A DNA stretch of 64,000 nt, from contig NZ_JAUQUB010000001.1 of NCBI RefSeq assembly GCF_030580675.1, forward strand, positions 310,001 to 374,000. Direction: 5' to 3'. The position numbers and the translations under genes were made by a program. The notes under the pieces are model-generated. The model saw nothing but the letters and a program-made list of their open reading frames with translations. It was not told where the DNA came from and made no database searches. The DNA is from Antiquaquibacter soli. GTDB taxonomy: Bacteria; Actinomycetota; Actinomycetes; Actinomycetales; Microbacteriaceae. Shown here piece by piece: positions 42,602 through 50,584 of this stretch (positions are counted from its first letter, which is position 1; each line of letters starts with the position of its first letter).

Positions 42602-43282
42602 CTACTGCCGCTCGGCGAGCATGCTCTCCATGAGCTCGATCTCAGACGTCTGCGCCTTCACGATGCTCGACGCCAGGTCGACGACGACCGGGGTGTCGGT
42701 GCGGGCGAGCACCGCCTCGGCCATCTCGACCCCGCCCTTGTGGTGGGCGATCATGAGCTCGAGGTAGTAGCGCTCCGCCTCGACGCCGGTGAGGGATGCG
42801 AGTTCCGCGAGCTGCTCGTCGGTCGCGAGCCCGGGCATCGGGTCGCCCGGCTTGTGCGTCGACGTCGGACCGTCGTGACCGTGCTCGCTACCGTCGAGGA
42901 GGGGGCGGGACATCCACGTCATCGCGGGCTCGCCGAACTGCGGGAGGCCCCAGGTGGCGAGCCATCCGTACATCTGACCGGCCTGCTGGGCCTGGGAGGT
43001 GGCGATGTCGTAGGCGAGGAGTCGCACATCGGGGTCGTCGGTGAGGTCGCGAACGGTCATCGACATCTCGACGGCCTGGAGGTGGTGCACCTGCATGTCG
43101 CGGGCGAACCCGGCGTCCGCGCTCGTCGTCGACGGCGTCGCGCTGCTCGGCACGCTGAAGCGGCCGATCGCGAACGCGCCTACGGCGAGCACGAGTGCGG
43201 CGACGAGCAGCGCCGCGAGCAGGCGTCCGCCCCGGCGGGGTGCGGATACTGCGGCGCCCGCCTCAGGGCTGGTGTCAGCCAA
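42602..43282 (-). CDS. DUF305 domain protein, membrane-anchored
   Basis: A 226-residue protein. One N-terminal membrane helix (about 20-42) is followed by an exported DUF305 domain, a ferritin-like four-helix fold: FARDMQVHHLQAVEMSM and LELMIAHHKGGVEMAEAVL each contribute His/Met residues that suggest metal binding. A His-rich loop (SEHGHDGPTSTHK) lies between. DUF305 proteins often accompany copper or redox functions, but no enzyme activity is established. The TTG start at 43282 overlaps the DUF3105 stop by eight bases, so the two are coupled. Confidence 0.85.
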   Translation of the reverse strand: MADTSPEAGAAVSAPRRGGRLLAALLVAALVLAVGAFAIGRFSVPSSATPSTTSADAGFARDMQVHHLQAVEMSMTVRDLTDDPDVRLLAYDIATSQAQQAGQMYGWLATWGLPQFGEPAMTWMSRPLLDGSEHGHDGPTSTHKPGDPMPGLATDEQLAELASLTGVEAERYYLELMIAHHKGGVEMAEAVLARTDTPVVVDLASSIVKAQTSEIELMESMLAERQ

Positions 43283-43970
43283 CCTTGCCCTCGCCCGTCA
43301 GCGCGCCCGTGCAGAGCGCGCCCGGCTCGGGTGCGGACGGCGACTTCCAGTACTTCTGGAGGAACGCCTCAAGTCGCTCGTCGTCGGGTCCGTCGAGCTT
43401 GACCTGCGCGCCCCACGCGGACGCGACGACCGGGGCGTCGAGCCCCTCGTACGGCGACAGGATGATGTACGTCGACGGCAGGGCCGCGCGGAGGGTCTCG
43501 AGGCCCGCGGCATCCACCTCGTCCGCGTTGTAGGTGACCCACACCGCGCCGTGCTCGAGCGCGTGCACCGCGTTCTCGTTCGGCTGCGGGACGTTGTAGA
43601 CGCCGCAGTTGAGCCATACCGCGTTGTGGTCGCCGCCCGCCGGGGGAGTCATCTCGTAGTCCACTGTGCCCTCGACGTGCGTCGCGGTGAGGCCGGGCCA
43701 GGTCTCCAGCCCCTCGATCTCGATCGAGTCGCGGTCGCCGGATGCGACGGGGTCCTCACCGGTCGTCGGCGTCTTCGCCGGGTTGGTGACGACGAGCACC
43801 ACGATGAGCGCGAGCACGGCGACGCCCGCAGTCGCGCCGAGGATGATGCCGATGAGGCGGTTGCGCTTCTCGGTCGCCTGCTTCTTCTTCAGGGCGGCGA
43901 CCTTCGCGGCGCGCTGGGCCTCGCGCTGCTGCTTGACGGTCGGCTTGTTCGAGGAAGTTGACACGGGCAT
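43275..43970 (-). CDS. DUF3105 domain protein, membrane-anchored
   Basis: A 231-residue protein. A basic, coiled-coil-like N-terminus (about 1-37) precedes one membrane helix (about 38-62). The exported DUF3105 domain is marked by THVEGTVDYEMTPPAGGDHN, LNCGVYNVPQPNENAVHALE, HGAVWVTY and LSPYEGLDAPVVASAWG, with conserved His, Cys and Tyr. It is typically found next to DUF305 genes in actinobacteria, as here. Possible metal or thiol chemistry at the cell surface is inference from these residues. Confidence 0.88.
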   Translation of the reverse strand: MPVSTSSNKPTVKQQREAQRAAKVAALKKKQATEKRNRLIGIILGATAGVAVLALIVVLVVTNPAKTPTTGEDPVASGDRDSIEIEGLETWPGLTATHVEGTVDYEMTPPAGGDHNAVWLNCGVYNVPQPNENAVHALEHGAVWVTYNADEVDAAGLETLRAALPSTYIILSPYEGLDAPVVASAWGAQVKLDGPDDERLEAFLQKYWKSPSAPEPGALCTGALTGEGKVG

Positions 43971-44067
43971 CCTGTCGTTGCTGTGGGCAGGGGATCTGTC
44001 CGCCTATTCTGCTGGCTGGATGCTCGGAACACCATGTGAACGCATCGAGTGGCGGGCCGTGGCGCAA

Positions 44068-44134
44068 CGAGTTGCGAGTTCCGCACCTTCGTGCAGCGGT
44101 TTCGATGTCCGGAAGGTGCGGAAGTCGCAACTCG
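44068..44134. repeat. Palindromic repeat copy F
   Basis: Arms 44068-44089 and 44113-44134 (22 bases, one mismatch), core GAGTTGCGAGTTCCGCACC. It sits in the 227-base gap upstream of DUF3105, and so lies in a promoter region, unlike the copies placed at gene ends. Confidence 0.9.
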
Positions 44135-44197
44135 GTGGGCGATCAACACTAGGCTCGCCTCACCCACACCCCCACCCCCACACAGAGGAATGATCGG

Positions 44198-44491
44198 ATG
44201 CTGTTCCTCTTCGCCATGCTCCTGGCGCTGTGCCTGATGGCCGTCGCCGCCGTGGTCGGTCTCGTGTTGAGCATCGGGGGACCGAATGAGCGAACCGCGC
44301 TCGCAGGTGCCTCGCATCATCGCGTACGTAGGGATCCTCGTCGGTGTCGCCGCGGTGGCGTCCGTCGTGCTGCTGACCGCCGACGACAGTGTCAAGTGGT
44401 GGATGCTCGGAGCCGTCGGTCTCGTCGCCGCCGTCGGCCTACTGCTCTGGCCGCTCCACAACCTGCGTCGGTAGTCCTGGGCCGACGGTGA
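44198..44491 (+). CDS. Small reading frame with N-terminal membrane helix (doubtful)
   Basis: A 97-codon frame. The first 28 residues form a convincing hydrophobic segment (MLFLFAMLLALCLMAVAAVV) with AGAGGA upstream, but the rest is Arg-rich and overlaps a better small gene in another frame from 44286. Either only the first part is meaningful (a frameshift would join it to the second gene) or the frame is spurious. Confidence 0.25.
   Translation: MLFLFAMLLALCLMAVAAVVGLVLSIGGPNERTALAGASHHRVRRDPRRCRRGGVRRAADRRRQCQVVDARSRRSRRRRRPTALAAPQPASVVLGRR
44286..44474 (+). CDS. Small two-helix membrane protein
   Basis: A 62-residue protein. Polar start (MSEPRSQVPR) then two hydrophobic helices (about 11-31 and 38-57) separated by TADDSVKWW, ending PLHNLRR. 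GGGGG precedes the ATG at 44286. No family recognised. It lies between palindromes F and G and upstream of cbs. Confidence 0.55.
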   Translation: MSEPRSQVPRIIAYVGILVGVAAVASVVLLTADDSVKWWMLGAVGLVAAVGLLLWPLHNLRR

Positions 44492-44555
44492 GTTGCGAGT
44501 TCCGCCCCTTCCGGACCGCGTTCGGGCCCCGGGAAGGTGCATAAGTCGCCACTCA
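44489..44555. repeat. Palindromic repeat copy G (degenerate)
   Basis: The left arm GAGTTGCGAGTTCCGCCCC from about 44490 pairs imperfectly (about five mismatches in 23) with 44531-44555. It is recognisable as the same family by its left arm, which combines features of copies A/B (CCCC) and C-F (GAGTTG). Confidence 0.65.
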
Positions 44556-44615
44556 GGGCAGCCATACCCCGCGCCCCGTAACACCCCCGCTCCCCGCAAC
44601 TAAACTGGCCAGACC

Positions 44616-45977
44616 ATGAAGTACGCCAATACCGTCCTCGACACGATCGGCGACACGCCCCTCGTCAAGCTCAACAAGGTCACCGAGGGGATCGCCGCCA
44701 CGGTGCTCGTCAAGGTCGAGTACTTCAACCCGGGCGGGTCATCCAAGGACCGCATCGCGACGCGCATCATCGACGACGCCGAAGCGCAGGGGCTGCTGAA
44801 GCCCGGCGGCACGATCGTCGAGCCGACGAGCGGCAACACGGGTATCGGCCTGGCCCTCGTCGCTCAGCAGCGCGGATACCGCTGCATCTTCGTGCTGCCC
44901 GACAAGGTCGGCGAGGACAAGCGCAACGTGCTGCTCGCCTACGGTGCCGAGATCGTGGTGACGCCCACCGCGGTCGCGCCGGAGAGCCCGGAGTCCTATT
45001 ACTCCGTGAGCGACCGGCTCGCGCGCGAGATCCCCGGGGCCTACAAGCCGAACCAGTACTCCAACCTCAACGGACCGCGCAGCCACTACGAGACCACGGG
45101 TCCCGAGATCTGGCGCGATACCGAGGGGAAGATCACGCACTTCGTCGCGGGCGTCGGCACGGGCGGCACCATCTCCGGGGTGGGCAAGTACCTCAAGGAG
45201 CAGAATCCGAGCATCCAGGTCATCGGCGCCGACCCGGAGGGCAGCGTCTACTCGGGCGGCACCGGCCGGCCGTATCTCGTGGAGGGCGTCGGCGAGGACT
45301 TCTGGCCGACCGCCTACGACGGCTCCGTCGTCGACGAGATCATCGCGTCGAGCGACGCGGAGTCGTTCGAGTTCACGCGGCGGTTGGCGCGCGAGGAGGG
45401 GCTGCTCGTGGGCGGCTCGAGCGGGCTGGCCGTGGCATCCGGTCTCAAGGCGGCGCGCAACCTCGGGCCCGACGACGTCATGGTCATCCTGCTGCCCGAC
45501 GGCGGTCGCGGCTACCTCGGCAAGGTGTTCAGCGACAAATGGATGCGCTCCTACGGGTTCCTGCCGGCCGAGGAGGATCGCACGGTGGCCGACCTTGTGG
45601 GCACCAAGGACCCCGATCTCGCGGGACTCGTGCACGTGCATCCGTCGGACACGGTCCGCCACACGATCGACAAGATGCGCACGTTCGACATCTCGCAGAT
45701 GCCGGTGCTGACCGCTGAGCCGCCCGTGGTGATGGGCGAGGTCGTCGGCTCCATCGACGAGAAGACGCTCATCGACGCGGTGTTCAGCGGTCGTGCGCAG
45801 CTCACCGACGCGCTCGCGGAATTCGTCGGCCCGCCCCTCGGTTTGATCGGCATGCAGGACTCGGTCGCCGCCGCCCGCGAGGCGCTCACGAAGTCCGACG
45901 CCCTGTTGGTGACCGCCGACGGCAAGCCCGCCGCGGTCGTCACCCGCCACGATCTGCTCTCCTTCCTGAGCGCCTAG
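44616..45977 (+). CDS. cbs: Cystathionine beta-synthase
   Basis: A 453-residue enzyme. The PLP fold-type II catalytic domain (about 1-325) has NPGGSSKDRIA with the PLP lysine at residue 44, the substrate loop EPTSGNTGIGLAL, and the phosphate cup GVGTGGTISGVGKYL. Two C-terminal CBS domains follow (about 335-453; VHPSDTVRHTIDKM and ALTKSDALLVTADGKPAAV). It condenses serine or O-acetylserine with homocysteine to cystathionine, the first step of reverse transsulfuration. The haem-binding N-terminus of animal enzymes is absent. The gamma-synthase/lyase gene follows after 16 bases, so both halves of cystathionine metabolism are co-expressed. Confidence 0.95.
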   Translation: MKYANTVLDTIGDTPLVKLNKVTEGIAATVLVKVEYFNPGGSSKDRIATRIIDDAEAQGLLKPGGTIVEPTSGNTGIGLALVAQQRGYRCIFVLPDKVGEDKRNVLLAYGAEIVVTPTAVAPESPESYYSVSDRLAREIPGAYKPNQYSNLNGPRSHYETTGPEIWRDTEGKITHFVAGVGTGGTISGVGKYLKEQNPSIQVIGADPEGSVYSGGTGRPYLVEGVGEDFWPTAYDGSVVDEIIASSDAESFEFTRRLAREEGLLVGGSSGLAVASGLKAARNLGPDDVMVILLPDGGRGYLGKVFSDKWMRSYGFLPAEEDRTVADLVGTKDPDLAGLVHVHPSDTVRHTIDKMRTFDISQMPVLTAEPPVVMGEVVGSIDEKTLIDAVFSGRAQLTDALAEFVGPPLGLIGMQDSVAAAREALTKSDALLVTADGKPAAVVTRHDLLSFLSA

Positions 45978-45993
45978 TACTAGAGAGACCCCC

Positions 45994-47157
45994 GTGTCAG
46001 ACCAGAACGACCAGTACCACTTCGCCACTCGCGCCATCCGCGCCGGCCAGGACTTCGACCCGACCACCGGCGCCGTGGTGCCCCCGGTGTACCTCACGTC
46101 GACGTTCGTGCAGGACGGCATCGGCGGATTCCGCGGCGGCTACGAGTACGCCCGCGGTGGCAACCCGACGCGCGACTCCCTGCAGGAGCTGCTCGCCTCG
46201 CTCGAGAAGGGCGCGAGCGCGTACAGCTTCGCGTCGGGGCTCGCAGCGGAGGATGCCCTGCTGCGGGCCATCCTGAAGCCCGGCGACCACATCGTCATGG
46301 GTAACGACGTCTACGGCGGAACGCACCGCCTCGTGAGCCGCGTCTTCGTGCCGTGGGGCGTGTCCATCTCCACGGTCGAGATGAGCGACCTCGATGCGGT
46401 GCGGCACGCGATCAGGCCGGATGCGACGAAGATCCTCTGGGTCGAGACGCCGTCGAACCCGCTCATGAAGATCACCGACATCGCGGCGCTCGCCGAGCTG
46501 GGGCACGAGTTCGGCATCACCGTCGTTGTCGACAACACCTTCGCCTCGCCGTACCTGCAGCGCCCGCTCGAGCTCGGCGCCGACGTGGTGGTCCACTCGA
46601 CGACGAAGTACCTCGGCGGTCACTCCGATGTCCTCGGCGGCGCGGTCATCCTGAACGATGAGGAGCTGGCCTCGAAGGTGGGGTTCCTGCAATTCGGCGT
46701 TGGCGCGGTGTCGGGCCCGATGGATGCCTGGCTCACCGTCCGCGGAATCAAGACCCTCGCCGTGCGCATGGACCGCCACTCGTCCAACGCTCAGTCGATC
46801 GCGGCGTCGCTCGTCGGTCACCCGAAGCTCGAGCAGGTCTACTACCCGGGCCTGCCGCACCACCCCGGACACGACCTCGCGGCGAAGCAGATGAAGTCGT
46901 TCGGCGGCATGATCTCGGTCGCCGTCGCTGGCGGGGCAGCCCAGGCGAAGAAGTTCGCGGAGTCGACGACGCTCTTCCAGCTCGCGGAGTCGCTCGGCGG
47001 TGTCGAGTCGCTCATCGGCTACCCGTCGGAGATGACCCACGCATCGGTGAAGGGCACGGCCCTCGAAGTGCCCGACAACGTCGTGCGGCTGTCGGTGGGG
47101 ATCGAGGACGTGGATGATCTGACCGCCGACCTGCTCGGAGCGCTCGAGCGACTGTAG
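45994..47157 (+). CDS. metB: Cystathionine gamma-synthase / gamma-lyase
   Basis: A 387-residue Cys/Met-metabolism PLP enzyme. Marks: YEYARGGNPTRDSLQ, SFASGLAAEDALL, GNDVYGGTHRLV, ETPSNPLMKITDI, and the PLP lysine (about 205) in HSTTKYLGGHSD. Synthase and lyase cannot be separated by these motifs; next to a beta-synthase a lyase role (cystathionine to cysteine) is equally likely, though actinobacterial annotations usually favour MetB. GTG start at 45994, 16 bases after cbs. A perfect hairpin follows the stop. Confidence 0.93.
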   Translation: MSDQNDQYHFATRAIRAGQDFDPTTGAVVPPVYLTSTFVQDGIGGFRGGYEYARGGNPTRDSLQELLASLEKGASAYSFASGLAAEDALLRAILKPGDHIVMGNDVYGGTHRLVSRVFVPWGVSISTVEMSDLDAVRHAIRPDATKILWVETPSNPLMKITDIAALAELGHEFGITVVVDNTFASPYLQRPLELGADVVVHSTTKYLGGHSDVLGGAVILNDEELASKVGFLQFGVGAVSGPMDAWLTVRGIKTLAVRMDRHSSNAQSIAASLVGHPKLEQVYYPGLPHHPGHDLAAKQMKSFGGMISVAVAGGAAQAKKFAESTTLFQLAESLGGVESLIGYPSEMTHASVKGTALEVPDNVVRLSVGIEDVDDLTADLLGALERL

Positions 47158-47177
47158 GGTTTCGGCAGACCGAAACC
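47158..47177 (+). terminator. Hairpin directly after metB
   Basis: A perfect 8-base stem GGTTTCGG/CCGAAACC with a four-base loop CAGA, beginning on the base after the stop codon. No T tract follows. Confidence 0.55.
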
Positions 47178-47187
47178 TCCCAGCGTG

Positions 47188-47193
47188 TACTAA
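47188..47193 (+). promoter_or_regulatory. -10 element of first tandem LAATG gene
   Basis: TACTAA preceded by TG (extended -10 type). The same CAGC..TACTAAG context recurs upstream of the second tandem gene, supporting duplication of promoter plus gene. Confidence 0.4.
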
Positions 47194-47258
47194 GCTTCAC
47201 TAAACACGTCCGCCGACGCCGCGAGCCCGGGGTCGACGATCTTTGGGGATACAACTTC

Positions 47259-48149
47259 ATGACTCAGCGCATTCGCACCGCTGCGGTCGCCATCGCGGGG
47301 GCGCTCGGCCTCCTCGTCGCGCCCGTCGCCCTCGCCGCCCCCGCTGCGGCTGCTCCGCTTACCCAGGTCCTGTTCTTCTCGAACGACGCCTACACCGATG
47401 TGGACGAGGAGGACGCCTTCTGGATCGACGGCCTCGAGGCCGCTGGGGCAACCGTGACCGTCTTCGACGGAGGCGATGGTTCCGCCGCCGCCTGGACCGC
47501 TGCCCTGACGGGCCAGCAGGTCTTCGCGTTCCCGGAGCACGACGACGATCTCTACAACAATGCGATCACCGAGGAGGCCGCGTACGCCATCGCCGATTGG
47601 GTAAAGGCGGGCGGACTGATCCTCGCGTCGTCGGACTATGACTTCGTCCTCACGTCCGTGGTGACCGGCATCGACTACACCGAGGTCCCGGATTACTCAG
47701 CCGACTTCTTCGGGCCCTGGCCGCGGCTGACCGAGTTCTTCCCGGGCGCCCCGGACGCACTCGCCCCAGCCGACGGCACGACCGCCTACAACTCCTTCTT
47801 CTGGACGCCCGAGCAGCTGTCGGTGTACACGCCGCTCTACGCCGTCGATGACCCCGCTGACGAGGACAACAGCTGGGTGTCGGGCCTGTTCCGTGCCGGT
47901 GCCGGTGGAGTCATCTACCTCGGGTACGACTGGTACCCCAGCCCGGGCCAAGGTGAGCTCCAGGCCGCCTGGAACGCCTACGTCGAGGCGATCCTCGAGG
48001 CGGGCATCCCGCCTGTCGCCCCGCCGGCGCCGCAGCTCGCTGCGACCGGTTCGTCGGTCGAGCCCGGCCTGTACGTCGGTGGCGCCGCGCTCCTGCTCCT
48101 CGCGGGTGCTGCGGTGGTGATCGTCGCGCGTCGCAAGGCCGCTGCGTAA
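47259..48149 (+). CDS. LAATG-anchored surface protein, tandem paralogue 1
   Basis: A 296-residue protein. Signal peptide about 1-32 (ALAAPAAAA), then a domain of about 220 residues with alternating beta/alpha pattern (QVLFFSNDAYTDVD; AAGATVTVFDGGDGSAAAW; AIADWVKAGGLILASS) reminiscent of class I glutamine-amidotransferase-like or ThuA-like folds. No catalytic Cys triad is evident, so this is a fold guess only. The tail has PQLAATGSSVEPGLYVGG, a hydrophobic helix and ARRKAAA: an LAXTG-type sorting signal. It forms a tandem duplication with the gene at 48295. Confidence 0.82.
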   Translation: MTQRIRTAAVAIAGALGLLVAPVALAAPAAAAPLTQVLFFSNDAYTDVDEEDAFWIDGLEAAGATVTVFDGGDGSAAAWTAALTGQQVFAFPEHDDDLYNNAITEEAAYAIADWVKAGGLILASSDYDFVLTSVVTGIDYTEVPDYSADFFGPWPRLTEFFPGAPDALAPADGTTAYNSFFWTPEQLSVYTPLYAVDDPADEDNSWVSGLFRAGAGGVIYLGYDWYPSPGQGELQAAWNAYVEAILEAGIPPVAPPAPQLAATGSSVEPGLYVGGAALLLLAGAAVVIVARRKAAA

Positions 48150-48160
48150 GTACTTTTCCT

Positions 48161-48195
48161 GAAAGCGGCGTCCGGATCATTCGGGCGCCGCTTTC
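48161..48195 (+). terminator. Terminator after tandem paralogue 1
   Basis: A ten-base perfect stem GAAAGCGGCG/CGCCGCTTTC (48161-48170 and 48186-48195) with a 15-base loop. A closely related hairpin (49188-49224) follows the second paralogue, so the terminator was duplicated too. Confidence 0.75.
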
Positions 48196-48219
48196 GTCTG
48201 CCCGAATTTTCCCAGCATC

Positions 48220-48225
48220 TACTAA
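48220..48225 (+). promoter_or_regulatory. -10 element of second tandem LAATG gene
   Basis: TACTAA in the same CAGCATC-TACTAAGG context as at 47188. It lies 75 bases upstream of the gene start. Confidence 0.4.
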
Positions 48226-48294
48226 GGTGTGAAGCAAATACACGTCTGTCGACTCCGCGAGTACGGACTCGACGAACCACAAGGACTCACTTTG

Positions 48295-49173
48295 ATGACT
48301 CAGCGCATTCGCACCGCTGCGGTCGCCATCGCGGGGGCGCTCGGCCTCCTCGTTGCGCCCGTCGCCCTGGCCGCCCCTGCTGCGGCCGCATACCCGGCGA
48401 TCAACGTTCTTTTCTTCTCCAACGGGGACTTCACGAGCCCGACGTCGGAGGACGCAACGCAGATCGCCGCCCTCGAGGAAGTCGGCGCGACCGTGACCGT
48501 GTTCAACGGTGGCGACGGTCTACCCGCGACGTGGACGGCCGCTCTCGCGGGCAAGGATGCCTTGGTCATCCCCGAGAGCAGCCCGCTGCTCAACAGCATC
48601 GTGCTGCCCGTCGAATCCGCCGAGGTCATCGCCGACTGGGTTTCTGCCGGCGGCATCCTGCTGCTCCCGACGGTCGGTCAGGAGAACCTGCTCAGCCTCA
48701 TCACGGGCGTGGACTTCACCTCGGTGTGGTCCACGGTCGGAGGCGGCGGCCCTTGGCCGTTCCTCGGCGGCGACTCGAGCTTCCCCGCCCAGCTCAGCTA
48801 CTCGAACGGCACCTCGCCGATCAACATCTCGTCGTGGACGGACGTCCAGTACGAGGCGTCCGGTCCGGTGTACTTCGACGAGGACACCGATGAGCTCGCC
48901 GTGGGCGCCTTCCCCGTAGACGCGGGCATCATCTACACGCTCGCGTACGACTGGTACCCCGGCACGGAGCCGACCGACATCACCGCGCGGGCCGACTGGA
49001 ACATCGTCCAGGGTCTCCTCCTCGGACTCCCGGTCGACGCGCCCGCCCCGGCCCCGCAGCTCGCCGCGACCGGCTCCTCCGTCGAGCCGGGTCTGTACGT
49101 CGGCGGCGCCGCGCTCCTGCTCCTCGCGGGTGCTGCGGTCGTGATCGTCGCGCGCCGCAAGGCCGTTGCGTAA
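48295..49173 (+). CDS. LAATG-anchored surface protein, tandem paralogue 2
   Basis: A 292-residue paralogue. The first 30 residues and their DNA are almost identical to the first copy, as are the last 40 (PQLAATGSSVEPGLYVGGAA, helix, ARRKAVA). The central domain keeps the same strand pattern (INVLFFSNGDFTSP; VGATVTVFNGGDGLPATW; VIADWVSAGGILLLP) but has diverged strongly. Conserved ends with a variable middle suggest recombination or diversifying selection on the exposed domain. The ATG at 48295 was chosen to match paralogue 1; an upstream in-frame ATG at 48229 overlaps the promoter. AAGGA lies upstream. Confidence 0.82.
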   Translation: MTQRIRTAAVAIAGALGLLVAPVALAAPAAAAYPAINVLFFSNGDFTSPTSEDATQIAALEEVGATVTVFNGGDGLPATWTAALAGKDALVIPESSPLLNSIVLPVESAEVIADWVSAGGILLLPTVGQENLLSLITGVDFTSVWSTVGGGGPWPFLGGDSSFPAQLSYSNGTSPINISSWTDVQYEASGPVYFDEDTDELAVGAFPVDAGIIYTLAYDWYPGTEPTDITARADWNIVQGLLLGLPVDAPAPAPQLAATGSSVEPGLYVGGAALLLLAGAAVVIVARRKAVA

Positions 49174-49187
49174 GCGCTAAGCACCCT

Positions 49188-49224
49188 CAGAAGCGGCGGC
49201 CGGGTCATCCGGTCGCCGCTTCTG
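49188..49224 (+). terminator. Terminator after tandem paralogue 2
   Basis: An 11-base perfect stem CAGAAGCGGCG/CGCCGCTTCTG (49188-49198 and 49214-49224). It is similar in sequence to the hairpin at 48161. Confidence 0.75.
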
Positions 49225-49294
49225 GCATTAACCCCGCGAACCGTGGCGGCTTCTCGGCGGCAGGATGTCGCCCGGTCGCGCCACCATGGACTCC

Positions 49295-50584
49295 ATGAGC
49301 ACCACCGCGCCATCCGCCCCACCCGCAACCGCCGCCACCGGCGGCCGCCTCGGGCTCGTGCAGGCGTCGGCGCTCTACATCGCGGCGGTGCTCGGCACGG
49401 GCATCCTCGCGCTCCCGGGCCTCGCCGCGGATGCCGCCGGCCCCGCCTCGATCGTCGCCGTGCTCGCGGTGCTCGGGCTGTCGATCCCGCTCGCGGGCAC
49501 CTTCGCGGCGCTCGCGGCACGCTACCCCGACGCCGGGGGAGTGGCGACGTTCGTGCGCCTTGCGCTCGGCGATACGGCGGCGCGGATGGCCGGCTACTGG
49601 TTCCTGTTCGGCGTGCAGTTCGGGGCTCCCGTGGTGGCGACCCTGGGCGCCGAGTACCTCGTCGCCGCCCTCGGCGCGGACCGTTCGGTGGTGTGGATGA
49701 TCGCCCTCGCGTTCCTCGCCGTGCCGCTCGCCGTCAACTTCTTCGGCCTGCGGGTGAGCGGCAAGCTGCAGCTCGTGCTCACCGGGCTGCTCGTCGTCGT
49801 GGTGGTGGGCGTGGTCGCCGTGACCGCGCCGGTGGTCGAACCCGCGAACTTCGAGCCGTTCCTGCCGCATGGCTGGGTGGGCGTCGGCATCGCGATCAGC
49901 CTGTTCGTGTGGGCGTTCGCGGGATGGGAGGCGGTCACCCACATCGCGGGGGAGTTCCGAGACCCGCGCCGCGTCATCCCGCTCGCCACCGGCATCGCGA
50001 TCGTCGTCGTGGGGCTCGCGTACCTGGCGCTGCAGATCGTCACCGTCGGGGTGCTCGGCTCCGACAACGGGTTCAGCCAGGTGCCGCTCATCGACCTCGT
50101 CGCCGTGACCGTGCCCGGCATCGGGCCGATCGTCGTCGCCATGATCGCGGCCGTCGTCGCGGTCGGCGTGCTCAACGCGTACGTGCCCGCGTTCGGCAAC
50201 CTCGCCGCCTCCCTCGGCCGCGACGGACACCTGCCGCGCTGGTTCGCGCGCGGCGCCGAGCCGGGCAGCGTTCCGCGGCGGGCGCTCGTGCTCATCAGCG
50301 CGATCACGCTCGGCTACTTCGGCATCGCGCTCTCGCAGGGCCTCGTGCTGACGCCGTTCATCCTCATCCACACGTCGTCGATGGTCGCCGTCTACGCGCT
50401 CGGCATGGTCGCGGCGGTGCGCCTGCTCGAGCGGTTCACGGTCGGGTGGTGGATGGCCGTCGTCTCCGTCGTCCTCGTCGCGGGCCTGCTCGTGCTCGCC
50501 GGCGGAAACCTCCTCGTCCCCGCGATCCTCGCGGTGATCGCCCTGCTCGTCACCCTCGTGAAACGGAGAACCTCGCGTGCCTGA
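49295..50584 (+). CDS. APC-superfamily amino acid permease
   Basis: A 429-residue transporter with about 12 hydrophobic helices. The APC signature near the first helix is ALYIAAVLGTGILALPGLAA, with the conserved GTGI unwound segment that contacts the substrate amine; VWAFAGWEAVTHIAGEFRDP is the TM6 region typical of YjeH-like exporters and permeases. The ATG at 49295 is preferred, with one three codons earlier also possible. Its 3' end overlaps the cyclase-family hydrolase gene by eight bases, so the transporter may carry that enzyme's substrate or product. Confidence 0.88.
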   Translation: MSTTAPSAPPATAATGGRLGLVQASALYIAAVLGTGILALPGLAADAAGPASIVAVLAVLGLSIPLAGTFAALAARYPDAGGVATFVRLALGDTAARMAGYWFLFGVQFGAPVVATLGAEYLVAALGADRSVVWMIALAFLAVPLAVNFFGLRVSGKLQLVLTGLLVVVVVGVVAVTAPVVEPANFEPFLPHGWVGVGIAISLFVWAFAGWEAVTHIAGEFRDPRRVIPLATGIAIVVVGLAYLALQIVTVGVLGSDNGFSQVPLIDLVAVTVPGIGPIVVAMIAAVVAVGVLNAYVPAFGNLAASLGRDGHLPRWFARGAEPGSVPRRALVLISAITLGYFGIALSQGLVLTPFILIHTSSMVAVYALGMVAAVRLLERFTVGWWMAVVSVVLVAGLLVLAGGNLLVPAILAVIALLVTLVKRRTSRA

